Source of the DNA: Mycolicibacterium aurum | GTDB lineage: Bacteria > Actinomycetota > Actinomycetes > Mycobacteriales > Mycobacteriaceae | Assembly (NCBI GenBank): GCA_900078775.1 | Contig: LT549889.1 | Coordinates: 3,782,001-3,846,000, forward strand | DNA: 64,000 nucleotides | Direction: 5' to 3' | Shown here: piece after piece, positions 9,483-17,406 of the stretch | Layout of the letters: every line of letters starts with the position of its first letter | Numbering within the stretch: position 1 is the stretch's first letter | The notes under the pieces: generated by a model | Database searches by the model: none | What the model saw: the letters and a program-made list of their open reading frames with translations, nothing else | Told to the model about the DNA's origin: nothing | Program-made: the position numbers and the translations under genes

Positions 9483-10508
9483 TCACACCGCCCGCACCTC
9501 GATGACGGCGAACTCCCCGGCGTGCTGGATGTCGGTGCAACGCAGGCCCGCTGCGGCGAACAGGGCGTCGAATTCACCCGCGTCGCGCTCCCGGCCGCCG
9601 GTCATGACGAGCATGTTCATGTCCATCATCGGGGCCGGCCCGGGATCTCCCGGCGCACCGACCAGGAGGTCGATGACGTAGATGCGGCCACCGTCGCGCA
9701 GCGCGGCCCGGCAGTTCTTCAGGATCCGGATACAGGACTCGTCGTCCCAGTCGTGCAGGATGTACTTGAGCAGGTACAGGTCCGCGGGCGGTACCAATTC
9801 GAAGAAGTCGCCGCCCAGGGTGGTGAACCGCGCCAGCAGTCCGTCCCGGCGGGCCGCGGCCAGCGCGTCGCCCACCACGTGCGGCAGATCGTAGACACCG
9901 CCCCGCAGGCGCGGGTTTACCCGCATCATGGCCCGGATCACCTCACCGTTCGCCCCGCCGACGTCCAGCGCGCGGTCCACGCCCGTGGTGTCGATGAGGT
10001 GCGCGATCTGTACTGCGGCGGCCGCACTGAGATTCGACATGGCCTCGGTGAACACACTCGCCTCGTCCAGGTGGGCGGCGAGGTAGTCGAAGATGGTGTC
10101 GAACTCACCGAGGGCCGCGCTGACCTGCCGGTCCCCGCTACGTACGGCGTCAGGAAACCGGCCCCAGCTCAGCCAGTGACCGGGCGCGCCCATGGCCAAA
10201 ACCATCCCGCGCAGCGAGTTCGGGTCGTCGCGGCGCAGCGTGCCCAGCAGGCCGGTGCCGGCAAAGTGGACACTGTCGACGGAGGTCGCCAGGCCGAGCG
10301 AACAGCAGGTCCGCAGCAACCGGCGGGTGGCGTCCTCATCGAGGGACTCGGCTTCGGCGATCGCGGCGGGAGTGTCCACCCCGGTATCGAGATGGTCGGC
10401 CAGGTTGAACAGCGCGGCAGCCCGCACGACCTGGCTGACCCAGTAGCCGGTCAGCATCGCCGACATCCGCTCGTGGTCGCCGGTGTCTGTTGGCACGGAA
10501 CTCGTCAT
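9483..10508 (-). CDS. SAM-dependent O-methyltransferase (COMT/ASMT-like)
   Basis: Methyltransferase_2-family enzyme of 341 aa that transfers a methyl group from SAM to a hydroxylated small molecule. An N-terminal dimerisation winged helix (residues 15-95) is followed by the Rossmann methyltransferase domain with DVGGANGEV near residue 170. The segment LKYILHDWDDESC places the catalytic histidine, and the next Asp/Glu sites fit COMT-like enzymes. The chosen ATG has a GGAGA ribosome site 5 bases upstream. A direct repeat (TGATCGGT twice, 11 bases apart) lies just upstream and could be a regulator site. The substrate is unknown; no biosynthetic partner is adjacent. Confidence 0.85.
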   Translation of the reverse strand: MTSSVPTDTGDHERMSAMLTGYWVSQVVRAAALFNLADHLDTGVDTPAAIAEAESLDEDATRRLLRTCCSLGLATSVDSVHFAGTGLLGTLRRDDPNSLRGMVLAMGAPGHWLSWGRFPDAVRSGDRQVSAALGEFDTIFDYLAAHLDEASVFTEAMSNLSAAAAVQIAHLIDTTGVDRALDVGGANGEVIRAMMRVNPRLRGGVYDLPHVVGDALAAARRDGLLARFTTLGGDFFELVPPADLYLLKYILHDWDDESCIRILKNCRAALRDGGRIYVIDLLVGAPGDPGPAPMMDMNMLVMTGGRERDAGEFDALFAAAGLRCTDIQHAGEFAVIEVRAV

Positions 10509-10519
10509 CGATTCTCCAG

Positions 10520-10538
10520 TGATCGGTGGGTGATCGGT
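10520..10538. repeat. Short direct repeat upstream of O-methyltransferase
   Basis: TGATCGGT occurs at 10520-10527 and 10531-10538, one helical turn apart, immediately upstream of the methyltransferase ribosome site. Such spacing fits a tandem regulator site, but a chance repeat cannot be excluded. Confidence 0.3.
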
Positions 10539-10629
10539 CGCCGGATCAGTCAACGCGGCGCGCAATGACCGGAGAAGGCAACGGATTTCCTAGGTAAGCC
10601 AGTGCCACTTACCCCTGGTCACCAACACG

Positions 10630-10684
10630 GCGAAACACGCGTACCCGCTGAGCCGACGAGGCTCAGCGGGTACGCGTGTTTCGC
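10630..10684. terminator. Long perfect hairpin, candidate terminator
   Basis: Two exactly complementary 25-base arms (10630-10654 and 10660-10684) flank a 5-base loop GACGA. The element lies 14 bases beyond the stop codon of the leftward collagen-like gene and about 120 bases upstream of the leftward methyltransferase gene. It lacks a U-tract, as many mycobacterial terminators do. Perfect arms of this length are unusual for a simple terminator and could also reflect a small repeated palindromic element. Confidence 0.6.
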
Positions 10685-10698
10685 GAGGATTTGTTCGG

Positions 10699-11118
10699 TT
10701 ACGGGGCCGGGATGCTGGCGCACCCGACACCCGGGATACAGCCGGTGGCGCCGCCGGGTCCGGCGGTGCCGCTCGGGCCGCCCGGAATGAAGCCGGTAGC
10801 GCCGTCGGGGCCGGCCGCGCCACCCGGTCCACCCGGGATCACGCCGCTGGCGCCACCCGGTCCGGCTTCACCGGCCGGGCCGCCGGGGATGTACCCCTCG
10901 GCGCCGCCGGGGCCTGCCGTGCCGCCGGGCCCACCGGGAATCTGACCGGTGGCGCCGTCCGGGCCGGCGTAGCCGGGGTAGACGCACGGGGTGCCGTCGG
11001 CGTTCACGCACGGCGGCGGCGGTTCGGGGATCGCGCCGGCCAGCGGGGAGAGGGCGATGGCCGCTCCCGCGGCACCGGCGAACACTGCGGGCATCATCTT
11101 CGTCAGTTTCACCATCAT
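10699..11118 (-). CDS. Secreted Gly/Pro-rich protein with 17-residue collagen-like repeats
   Basis: A 139-aa exported protein of unknown function. A signal peptide with a basic N-terminus and hydrophobic core (residues 1-29, ending LAGA) precedes a proline cluster (PEPPPP) and a short Cys-containing linker. Then come five tandem 17-residue repeats (residues 52 to about 134) of the form GPxGAxGxIPGGPxGxA; the last ends with an added cysteine pair region (GCIPGVGCAS). The Gly-X-Y pattern resembles collagen but is broken at IPGG, so a regular triple helix is doubtful. Likely surface or matrix exposed. Three possible ATGs lie within the first eight codons. Confidence 0.75.
   Translation of the reverse strand: MMVKLTKMMPAVFAGAAGAAIALSPLAGAIPEPPPPCVNADGTPCVYPGYAGPDGATGQIPGGPGGTAGPGGAEGYIPGGPAGEAGPGGASGVIPGGPGGAAGPDGATGFIPGGPSGTAGPGGATGCIPGVGCASIPAP
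10717..10965 (-). repeat. Five tandem 51-base coding repeats
   Basis: Encodes the 17-residue GPxGAxGxIPGGPxGxA units of the secreted protein. The units differ mainly at the residue before IPGG (Q, Y, V, F, C) and in D/G at the third position, so the array has diverged rather than being freshly expanded. Confidence 0.8.
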
Positions 11119-11172
11119 GCGGTGAGAGTTACCACCGGCCGGGGCAGGCTAAACCTCGGCCGGTGCAACGAA

Positions 11173-11922
11173 TCAGGCGAAACGCTTCGTGTACTTCGGC
11201 GGAAGCAGCCGCATGATCTGCGTCAACGGCGCCCACGGCCAGCTCGGCACCACGGCCCGGCCTTTTTCCTTCTCGATGGCCGCGACCATGGCACGCACAC
11301 CGGTCTCGTTGTCGACCATCAGCAGGGTGGTGGCCGACTTCGCGGTCATCTCGGACTCGATGTAGCCGGGTTCGATGACGGTGATCCGAATGGGGCCCTT
11401 GTCGTACTCGGCGCGCAGCGACTCCCCGAGCGAGGTCATCCCGGCCTTGCTGGCGCAGTAGGCGGCCTTGCCCCCGGGCACCCCGGTGTTGCCCAGCACC
11501 GACGAGATGAGCACCAGGTGCCCGCCGCCGGCCTTGTGGAACATCTCCAGCGCGGTCTCGATCTGCACCATGCCGGAGATCAGGTTGGTGTTGATGGTGG
11601 CCTTGTTGGCCCACGGCTTGCCCTGCCCCAGCGGCCAGCCCTTTCCGATACCGGCGTTGACGATCACCCGATCGATGCCACCGAGTTCCTCGGACAGCTG
11701 GTTGAACACCCGCGGGATGGCCTCATGGTCGTCGACGTCGAGCGCGGCGATGGCGACCTTGGCGTACGGGTGCTTGTCCAGGATTTCGGCCTTGAGTTCT
11801 TCGAGGCGCTCCACACGGCGGGCACACAGTGCCAGGTCCCGGCCCTGAGCTGCGAAGGCGCGGGCCATGCCGGCACCCAGTCCCGAGCTCGCACCGGTGA
11901 TGAGGATCTTCTGGCGGGTCAT
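11173..11922 (-). CDS. Short-chain dehydrogenase/reductase, Rv0945-like
   Basis: NAD(P)-dependent oxidoreductase of the classical SDR family, 249 aa. The cofactor motif TGASSGLGAG is at residues 9-18, NAG near residue 91, the catalytic Ser in LISSVLG near 140 and the YCASK catalytic pair near 155. The C-terminal end PLTQIMRLLPPKYTKRFA suggests a membrane-facing lipid or hydrophobic substrate, but that is inference. It follows fpg in the same direction after a 55-base gap, as Rv0945 neighbours Rv0944 in M. tuberculosis. The substrate is unknown. Confidence 0.88.
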   Translation of the reverse strand: MTRQKILITGASSGLGAGMARAFAAQGRDLALCARRVERLEELKAEILDKHPYAKVAIAALDVDDHEAIPRVFNQLSEELGGIDRVIVNAGIGKGWPLGQGKPWANKATINTNLISGMVQIETALEMFHKAGGGHLVLISSVLGNTGVPGGKAAYCASKAGMTSLGESLRAEYDKGPIRITVIEPGYIESEMTAKSATTLLMVDNETGVRAMVAAIEKEKGRAVVPSWPWAPLTQIMRLLPPKYTKRFA

Positions 11923-11977
11923 GCGCAGAAGAATAACCGAGTTAGACAGCTGCCAAGAAATGTGCGCTGACCGGGGG

Positions 11978-12847
11978 CTACTTGAGCAGCCGCGACATCC
12001 TGCGGTCCGCGAGCACTTTGCCGCCGGTCTGGCAGGTCGGGCAGTACTGGAAAGACTTGTCCGCGAACGACACCTCGGCCACGGTGTCCCCGCAGACCGG
12101 GCACGGCAGCCCGGTGCGCGCGTGCACCCGCAACCCGGAGCGCTTCTCCCCCTTCAGCGTCGCGGCCTGCTGGCCCACCGAGCGGGTCACCGCGTCGGTG
12201 AGCACCGCGGACATCGCGTCGTGCAGATCGGCGACCTGGGCGTCGGAGAGTTTGTCGGCGGTCGCGAACGGCGACAGCTTGGCCACGTGCAGGATCTCGT
12301 CGCTATAGGCGTTGCCGATGCCGGCGATCACCTTCTGATCGGTGATCACGGTCTTGATCCGCCCGCCGTGGGCCTTGAGCACCCCGGCCAGCGCCTCCGG
12401 ATCCAGGGCCAGCGCGTCCGGGCCGAGCCCGGCGATCTGCGGGACGGCCAGCGGATCGGTGACGACCCAGACCGCCAACCGCTTCTGGGTACCGGCCTCG
12501 GTGAGGTCGAATCCCACCGTCTGGCCGGGCTCGTCACCGGCCAGGTGCACCCGCAGCGCGATGGGCCCCTTACCCGGTTTGAGCGGGGCCGGCGCCAGCT
12601 TGTCCGACCAGCGCAGCCACCCGGCCCGGGACAGGTGCGTGATCAGGAAGGCGTCCTCGACCTGCAGGCCCAGGTACTTGCCCCAGCGCGCGGCGCCGGT
12701 TACCGTCCGCCCGTGCAGGGCCGTGACGGGCGGATCGAAGGTCTTCAGGACGGACAGCGCGGCGACATCGACCCGGACCACGCTGCGGCCGACGGCATGC
12801 CGGCGCAGGTGATCGGCCAGCGCCTCGACCTCGGGCAATTCGGGCAT
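11978..12847 (-). CDS. Fpg/Nei-family DNA glycosylase
   Basis: Base-excision DNA repair enzyme of 289 aa that removes oxidised bases and nicks the abasic site. The mature N-terminus PELPEVE supplies the catalytic proline and glutamate. Further on is the helix-two-turn-helix with GIGNAYSDEIL near residue 180, and a C-terminal zinc finger with the four cysteines of CPVC...CPTC (about residues 245-268). The start at MPELPEVE is fixed by the chemistry; the 12 upstream residues in frame are spurious. It occupies the position of Rv0944, which is shorter in M. tuberculosis; here the domain set looks complete. Confidence 0.9.
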   Translation of the reverse strand: MPELPEVEALADHLRRHAVGRSVVRVDVAALSVLKTFDPPVTALHGRTVTGAARWGKYLGLQVEDAFLITHLSRAGWLRWSDKLAPAPLKPGKGPIALRVHLAGDEPGQTVGFDLTEAGTQKRLAVWVVTDPLAVPQIAGLGPDALALDPEALAGVLKAHGGRIKTVITDQKVIAGIGNAYSDEILHVAKLSPFATADKLSDAQVADLHDAMSAVLTDAVTRSVGQQAATLKGEKRSGLRVHARTGLPCPVCGDTVAEVSFADKSFQYCPTCQTGGKVLADRRMSRLLK

Positions 12848-12872
12848 ACCCCAGTGTGCCTGATCGGCCGTG

Positions 12873-13268
12873 TTACCGCACAACCCTTTTCGCGTCGCCC
12901 GCGACGAGGGACAGCACCCAGCTGACCACCGAGAGCACGATCGCGGCCCAGATCGCGGTCCACCAGAAGTGGTCGATCTGCAGGCCCCAGTGCGTGGTGT
13001 GTTCGGTGATCCAGGACGTGATCCACAGCATCCAGGCGTTGATGACGATGTGGATCAGGCCCAGCGTAAGGATGTAGAGCGGGATCGAAATGAGTTGCAC
13101 TATGGGCTTGATCACCGCGTTGACGACCCCGAACAGCACCGCGACCACGAAGATGATGCCGACCCGCTGCAAGGTGGAATCGCCGCCGACGATGCTGATG
13201 CCGGGTACCAGCAGCGTCACCACCCACAACGCGACTCCGGTCAGGGCGGCCCGCAGCAGGAAGTTCAT
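12873..13268 (-). CDS. Small four-TM membrane protein, phage-holin superfamily IV-like
   Basis: A 131-aa membrane protein with four hydrophobic helices (about residues 4-24, 31-55, 60-85 and 100-125). Motifs such as NAVIKPIVQLISIPLYILTLG match the widespread bacterial Mycobact_4 TM/holin-superfamily IV proteins (PF04020), whose function is unknown and usually not phage-related. It sits 5 bases from the cobF stop in the same direction and ends 25 bases before fpg, so the three may be co-transcribed. The longer open frame is an out-of-frame extension through cobF. Confidence 0.85.
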   Translation of the reverse strand: MNFLLRAALTGVALWVVTLLVPGISIVGGDSTLQRVGIIFVVAVLFGVVNAVIKPIVQLISIPLYILTLGLIHIVINAWMLWITSWITEHTTHWGLQIDHFWWTAIWAAIVLSVVSWVLSLVAGDAKRVVR

Positions 13269-13273
13269 GCAGC

Positions 13274-14014
13274 TCAGTCTGCCGTGCGCAGCAGGTAGAT
13301 GTCCATGATCCAGCCGTGCCGTTCCCTTGCCGCGGCGCGCATTTCGGCGATCTGCTCGCCGACCTCGGCCACCGTGCCGTGGGCCAGTAGCTCGTCGGGG
13401 GTGCCCAGGTAGGCGCCCCACCAGATACGGGTGTCGGGTGCGGTTGTGCGGAAGGAACATTCGCCGTCGAGCATCACCACGGCGGCCCCGGTCAGCCCCT
13501 CCTCGCGCAGTCGGCGACCGGTGGTGATGAGCACCGGTTCGCCGATGTCGTTGAGTGGGATCCGGTGCCGGGCGGTGAGCGCCTGGACGGCGGTGATGCC
13601 GGGGATGACGTCGAAATCGAAGTCCACATGTTCGGCGACGCGGTCCAGGATGCGCAGCGTGCTGTCGTACAGCGACGGGTCGCCCCAGGCCAGGAAGGCC
13701 CCGACGCCGTCGGGGCCGAGTTCGGTCTCGATGGCCTGCGCCCACAGCCGGGCGCGGGCGGCGTGCCAGTCGGCCACCGCCTGCTCGTAGGGGACGTCGG
13801 TGGCGCGCTTGGGGTCGGGCAGGGCGACGAACCGGTACCCGGGCCGGTCGATGAACCGTTCACAAATGTGCCGGCGCAGGGCCACCAGGTCGTCCTTGGC
13901 CTCCCCCTTGTCCATGGCGAAGAAGACCTGAGTGTCGTTGAGCGCCTTGATGGCCTGCGCCGTTACGTAGTCCGGATCGCCCGCGCCGATACCGACGACG
14001 TGAATTGTGCGCAT
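13274..14014 (-). CDS. cobF: Precorrin-6A synthase (deacetylating)
   Basis: SAM-dependent tetrapyrrole methylase of aerobic cobalamin synthesis that methylates C1 of precorrin-5 with loss of acetate. It is 246 aa. The GIGAGDPDYVT SAM-binding loop is at residues 8-18, AWGDPSLYDST near residue 110 and DVIPGITAVQAL near residue 135, all typical of the methylase fold, and the N-terminal IHVVGIGAG fits CobF. No other cob gene is adjacent, so it is an isolated member of the pathway. It is divergent from the AurF-type gene, sharing a promoter region with two tandem palindromes. Confidence 0.92.
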   Translation of the reverse strand: MRTIHVVGIGAGDPDYVTAQAIKALNDTQVFFAMDKGEAKDDLVALRRHICERFIDRPGYRFVALPDPKRATDVPYEQAVADWHAARARLWAQAIETELGPDGVGAFLAWGDPSLYDSTLRILDRVAEHVDFDFDVIPGITAVQALTARHRIPLNDIGEPVLITTGRRLREEGLTGAAVVMLDGECSFRTTAPDTRIWWGAYLGTPDELLAHGTVAEVGEQIAEMRAAARERHGWIMDIYLLRTAD

Positions 14015-14056
14015 CCGCGAAGGCTAGCCGTGCGGTCGGCGCGGACCAGTACCCAG

Positions 14057-14096
14057 TACCGCCGGTATTGACTACCGCCGGTATCGGACGTAGCGT
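14057..14096 (+). promoter_or_regulatory. Leaderless promoter with twin palindromic operator
   Basis: Two copies of TACCGCCGGTA (an inverted repeat TACCG-N-CGGTA) lie at 14057-14067 and 14073-14083, centres 16 bases apart. Between them is TTGACT (14068-14073), and 17 bases further TAGCGT fits the mycobacterial TANNNT -10 element. Transcription would begin near 14103, the A of the AurF-type gene's ATG, giving a leaderless mRNA. A repressor on both copies would cover the -35 element. The regulator is not encoded next to it. Confidence 0.55.
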
Positions 14097-14102
14097 GCGG
14101 TC

Positions 14103-15296
14103 ATGACAGCTTCGGCAAAGGCCCAGACCAGCCGCGCGGAGTTCGCCGAACGCCTACTGAAGGGTTCGGTACGCAGGTCCTACGCCCCGATCGTCGACAT
14201 CGACTGGGATTCCCCGCTGGACCCGGACAAGTTCTATCTGCCCCCGCGGGTGGTGTCGCTGTACGGCACGCCGCTGTGGGCGGCGATGAGCCGGGCCGAA
14301 CAGATCGAGCTGTCCCGCCAGGAACTGGCGAACACGTTGTCGGCCGGCATCTGGTTCGAGAACATCCTCAACCAGGCCCTGCTGCGCAAGATGATGCATC
14401 AGGACCCGACCGCGGCCACCACCCATTACGAGCTCACCGAACTCGGCGACGAGACCCGGCACATGGTCATGTTCGGCAAGGCCATCGCCAAGATCGGCGC
14501 GAAGCCGGTGCGCCCCAAGCTTTATCAGCGCATGATCATCAACGCCCTGCCGTTCGCGTTCCGTGGCTCGGTGCTCTGGGTGGCCGCGCTGGTCGGCGAG
14601 GAGATCTTCGACTCGCTGCAGCGGCAGATGATGGACGACGAGGAACTGCAGCCGTTGGTGCAGCGGCTGATGCGGATCCACGTCACCGAGGAGGCCCGGC
14701 ACATCCAGTTCGCCCGCGACGGCCTGCGCAAGCGCACCCCGTCCATGTCCCGGCTGAAGCGGTTCTGGGTCGGCAATCTGAACGGCCTCGGCGGCCCGTT
14801 CTTCCGGTTCCTGTTCACCAACAAAGTGCAGTACGCCCGGGTCGGGCTGGACCCGCGGGCCGCGCGCCGGATGGCGCGGCGCTCCCCGCACCGCCTGCAG
14901 GTGCAGATCGCCGGGTTCGCCCCGCTGGCCGCATTCCTGGCGGAGGTCGGTCTGATGGGCCCGATCGCCCGCCGGATGTGGCGACGCTCCGGTTTCCTGC
15001 CCGCCGCGCCGCTGGAACCGGCCGGCCGGACCGAGGCCGGGGACGCCGCGGACGTCTACGACGGCCCGGCGACCATCGACGGCCGCATCTGCCGGGTCCT
15101 GCTCGCCGGGCGCCTGGACCCGATCGACGGCCGATACCACTGGCAGGGAACGGTTTTCGACATGCTCCCGGATGACGCGCGTGGCCCGCTGCCGGTCACC
15201 ATCGACAAGCAGACCGCGATGGCCCGGTTCACCGAGCGCACCCAGCAGGGCAGCTATTCGATCGCGGGGGTCGGCGTCCCGCCCTTCGTCCGGTAA
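14103..15296 (+). CDS. AurF-type diiron oxygenase with C-terminal DUF4873-like domain
   Basis: Predicted non-haem diiron oxygenase, 397 aa. The N-terminal ferritin-like four-helix domain (residues 40-300) carries the expected carboxylate/histidine ligands: Glu in WFENILNQ (about 86), ETRH (117-120), GEEIFD (about 166) and EEARH (196-200). The family founder AurF oxidises an aryl amine to a nitro group; mycobacterial members are uncharacterised and may oxidise lipids or aromatics. Residues from about 315 (VYDGPATIDG) form a second domain resembling DUF4873. Its 3' end overlaps the convergent MFS gene by 43 bases. The leaderless ATG start fits the promoter. Confidence 0.82.
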   Translation: MTASAKAQTSRAEFAERLLKGSVRRSYAPIVDIDWDSPLDPDKFYLPPRVVSLYGTPLWAAMSRAEQIELSRQELANTLSAGIWFENILNQALLRKMMHQDPTAATTHYELTELGDETRHMVMFGKAIAKIGAKPVRPKLYQRMIINALPFAFRGSVLWVAALVGEEIFDSLQRQMMDDEELQPLVQRLMRIHVTEEARHIQFARDGLRKRTPSMSRLKRFWVGNLNGLGGPFFRFLFTNKVQYARVGLDPRAARRMARRSPHRLQVQIAGFAPLAAFLAEVGLMGPIARRMWRRSGFLPAAPLEPAGRTEAGDAADVYDGPATIDGRICRVLLAGRLDPIDGRYHWQGTVFDMLPDDARGPLPVTIDKQTAMARFTERTQQGSYSIAGVGVPPFVR

Positions 15297-16447
15297 CCCA
15301 CCACCAGCATCGCGGCCGCGAACCCGGCGCCCACCACCCCGGAGATGAGTAGCGGCAGCGTGCCGTCGGCACCCCAGGCCAGCCCGGCCCAGATCCCGGC
15401 GAACAGGATCGCGAAACCGCCGGCGCCGCCGTAGAGGCCCTGGGCACTGGCCTGCAGATCGGACCCGACCAGCGCGGAGATCCAGGCCTTGCCGACCCCG
15501 TCGGTGCAGGCGGTGAACAGCCCGTAGACGCCGATCAGCAGCCAGGCCGCACCCCGGTCGGTGGTCAGGCCCAGGCCGGTATAGCCGATGGCGAAGAAGA
15601 CCAGTCCGATGCCGAACACCGAGATCCGGCCGATCCGGTCGGCCAGCAGGCCGGCCGGAAAGCTGGCCAGCGCGTAGACCAGGTTGTAGCCGACGTAGGC
15701 CAGGATGACGTCGACGACGGAGAACCCGATCTCGGAGAGCCGCAACAGCAGCAGGGCGTCGGGAAAGTTGATCAGCCCGAAGGCCACCAGCGCGCCGCAG
15801 GTCCGCCAGTACCGTCGGGGCAGTTCCTTGACCCGAGCGAAGATGGGCTCGCGCTGAGTGCGTGGCGCCCGCCTGGGCTCGCGCACCAGGAACACCAGCG
15901 CCACACTGAGCACCGCGGGTACCGCCGCTACCCACAGCAGCGGGGCGATCTCATGGTCGAGCAGTTCGTAGCCGGCCAGTCCGAGCAGCGGGCCGACGAC
16001 GGCCCCGGCGGTGTCCATGGCACGGTGGAACCCGAATACCCGGCCGCGAGCGGACTCGTCGATTCCGGTCACCAGCAACGCATCTCGCGGCGCTCCGCGC
16101 ATCCCCTTGCCGAGCCGGTCCACCACCCGGCCGGCCAGCACCCCCTGCCAGGACACGAACGCCGCGACCATCACCTTGCCGAGCGCGGCCATGCCGTACC
16201 CGGTGGCGATGAGCGGACGCCGGGCGAACCGGTCACCGAGCGGGCCGGAGGCCAGCTTGGTCATCGAGGCCGCCCCCTCGGCGGCCCCCTCGATGGCCCC
16301 GACGACGGCCGGCGGCGCGCCCAGCACCGTGGTCAGATAGATGGGCAGCAGCGGATAGAGCAGCTCGCTCGCGGTGTCCTGCAGAAAGGACACCGCCGAG
16401 AGCAGCCGGAGGTTGCGGGTCAGCCATGCTCTCGGCACGGCATCCAT
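15254..16447 (-). CDS. MFS transporter
   Basis: Twelve-helix major facilitator of 397 aa in the inner membrane. The cytoplasmic loop 2-3 motif GPLGDRFARRPLIATGYG (about residues 68-85) and the equivalent LADRIGRISVFG in the second half are classical MFS signatures. The N-terminus FLQDTASELLYPLLPIYL resembles a group of transporters annotated as drug or small-molecule exporters. It is divergent from the KstR-box LLM gene, with 52 bases between starts, so a repressor bound there could also affect it. Substrate unknown. Confidence 0.85.
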   Translation of the reverse strand: MDAVPRAWLTRNLRLLSAVSFLQDTASELLYPLLPIYLTTVLGAPPAVVGAIEGAAEGAASMTKLASGPLGDRFARRPLIATGYGMAALGKVMVAAFVSWQGVLAGRVVDRLGKGMRGAPRDALLVTGIDESARGRVFGFHRAMDTAGAVVGPLLGLAGYELLDHEIAPLLWVAAVPAVLSVALVFLVREPRRAPRTQREPIFARVKELPRRYWRTCGALVAFGLINFPDALLLLRLSEIGFSVVDVILAYVGYNLVYALASFPAGLLADRIGRISVFGIGLVFFAIGYTGLGLTTDRGAAWLLIGVYGLFTACTDGVGKAWISALVGSDLQASAQGLYGGAGGFAILFAGIWAGLAWGADGTLPLLISGVVGAGFAAAMLVVGYRTKGGTPTPAIE

Positions 16448-16475
16448 CCTGCCTCGCCGTTCCTCATCGGGAAAC

Positions 16476-16489
16476 TAGAACGTGTTCTA
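16476..16489. promoter_or_regulatory. KstR-type operator overlapping the LLM gene promoter
   Basis: TAGAACGTGTTCTA matches the KstR consensus TNNAACNNGTTNNA completely and is part of a perfect CTAGAAC-GT-GTTCTAG palindrome (16475-16490). KstR is the TetR-family repressor of cholesterol catabolism in mycobacteria. The site overlaps a TAGTAT -10 element (16488-16493) placed 6 bases before the ATG at 16500, which implies a leaderless transcript repressed by KstR. Confidence 0.8.
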
Positions 16490-16499
16490 GTATCGGTCC

Positions 16500-17381
16500 A
16501 TGCGGTTCACCTATGCGGAAGCCATGACCGATCCGAAGTACTACATCCCGTTGGCGAAGGCCGCCGACGAGGCCGGATACCACGCGATGACGATCCCGGA
16601 CAGCATCGCCTACCCGGAGGTGTCGGATTCGAAGTATCCCTACACCGAGGACGGCAACCGGGAGTTCCTGGACGGCAAGCCGTTCATCGAGTCCTTCGCG
16701 CTGATCGGTGCGCTGTCCGCGGTGACCACGAAGCTGCACTTCAACATCTTCGTGTTGAAGCTGCCGATCCGCCCGCCCGCGCTGGTCGCCAAGCAGGCCG
16801 GCTCGCTGGCCGCCATGTTCGACAACCGCCTCGGCCTCGGGGTCGGCACCAGCCCGTGGCCGGAGGACTACGAGGTGATGGGTGTCCCGTTCGCCCGGCG
16901 CGGGAAGCGGATGGACGAGTGCATCGACGTCATCCGCGGGCTGACCTCCGGGGACTACTTCTCCTACCACGGCGAGTTCTACGACATCCCGAGCACCAAG
17001 ATGACGCCCGCGCCGACCAGGCCGGTGCCGATCCTGGTGGGCGGGCACGCCGACGCCGCGCTGCGCCGGGCCGCCCGCAACGACGGCTGGATGCACGGCG
17101 GCGGCGATCCGGCCGAACTCGATCCGCTGCTGGCCAAGCTGGCGAGGTTCCGCGACGAGGAGGAGCGGATCGGGCAGGCCGGCGAGTTCCAGATCCACGT
17201 CATCTCCATCGACGGGTTCAGCCTGGACGGCATCAAGCGCCTGGAGGACAAGGGCGTCACCGACGTCATTGTCGGATTCCGGATCCCCTACATCAAGGGA
17301 GAGGACACCGAGCCGCTGGACGCCAAGATCCGCAACCTGGAGTGGTTCGCCGAGAACGTCATCGCCAAGGCGAACGGGTAG
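16500..17381 (+). CDS. LLM-class (F420/flavin) oxidoreductase, KstR-box controlled
   Basis: Bacterial luciferase-like TIM-barrel oxidoreductase of 293 aa, most likely using coenzyme F420 as in other mycobacterial members. It starts MRFTYAEAM and carries the LGLGVGTSPWPEDYEVMG signature near residue 115 and PVPILVGGHADAALRRAA near residue 175. The exact KstR operator over its promoter suggests a role in sterol or sterol-derived metabolism, perhaps redox chemistry on a degradation intermediate; that is inference. The ATG sits 10 bases from the operator. A short hairpin-prone GGGTA/TACCC sequence separates it from the next gene. Confidence 0.85.
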   Translation: MRFTYAEAMTDPKYYIPLAKAADEAGYHAMTIPDSIAYPEVSDSKYPYTEDGNREFLDGKPFIESFALIGALSAVTTKLHFNIFVLKLPIRPPALVAKQAGSLAAMFDNRLGLGVGTSPWPEDYEVMGVPFARRGKRMDECIDVIRGLTSGDYFSYHGEFYDIPSTKMTPAPTRPVPILVGGHADAALRRAARNDGWMHGGGDPAELDPLLAKLARFRDEEERIGQAGEFQIHVISIDGFSLDGIKRLEDKGVTDVIVGFRIPYIKGEDTEPLDAKIRNLEWFAENVIAKANG

Positions 17382-17406
17382 TCCACATCCTGGGTATCCG
17401 GTACCC

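Noticed and set aside
13274..13745. Extended frame joining cobF and the holin-like gene (290 codons)
   Set aside because: It is an out-of-phase read through cobF; the holin-like protein has its own ATG 13268.
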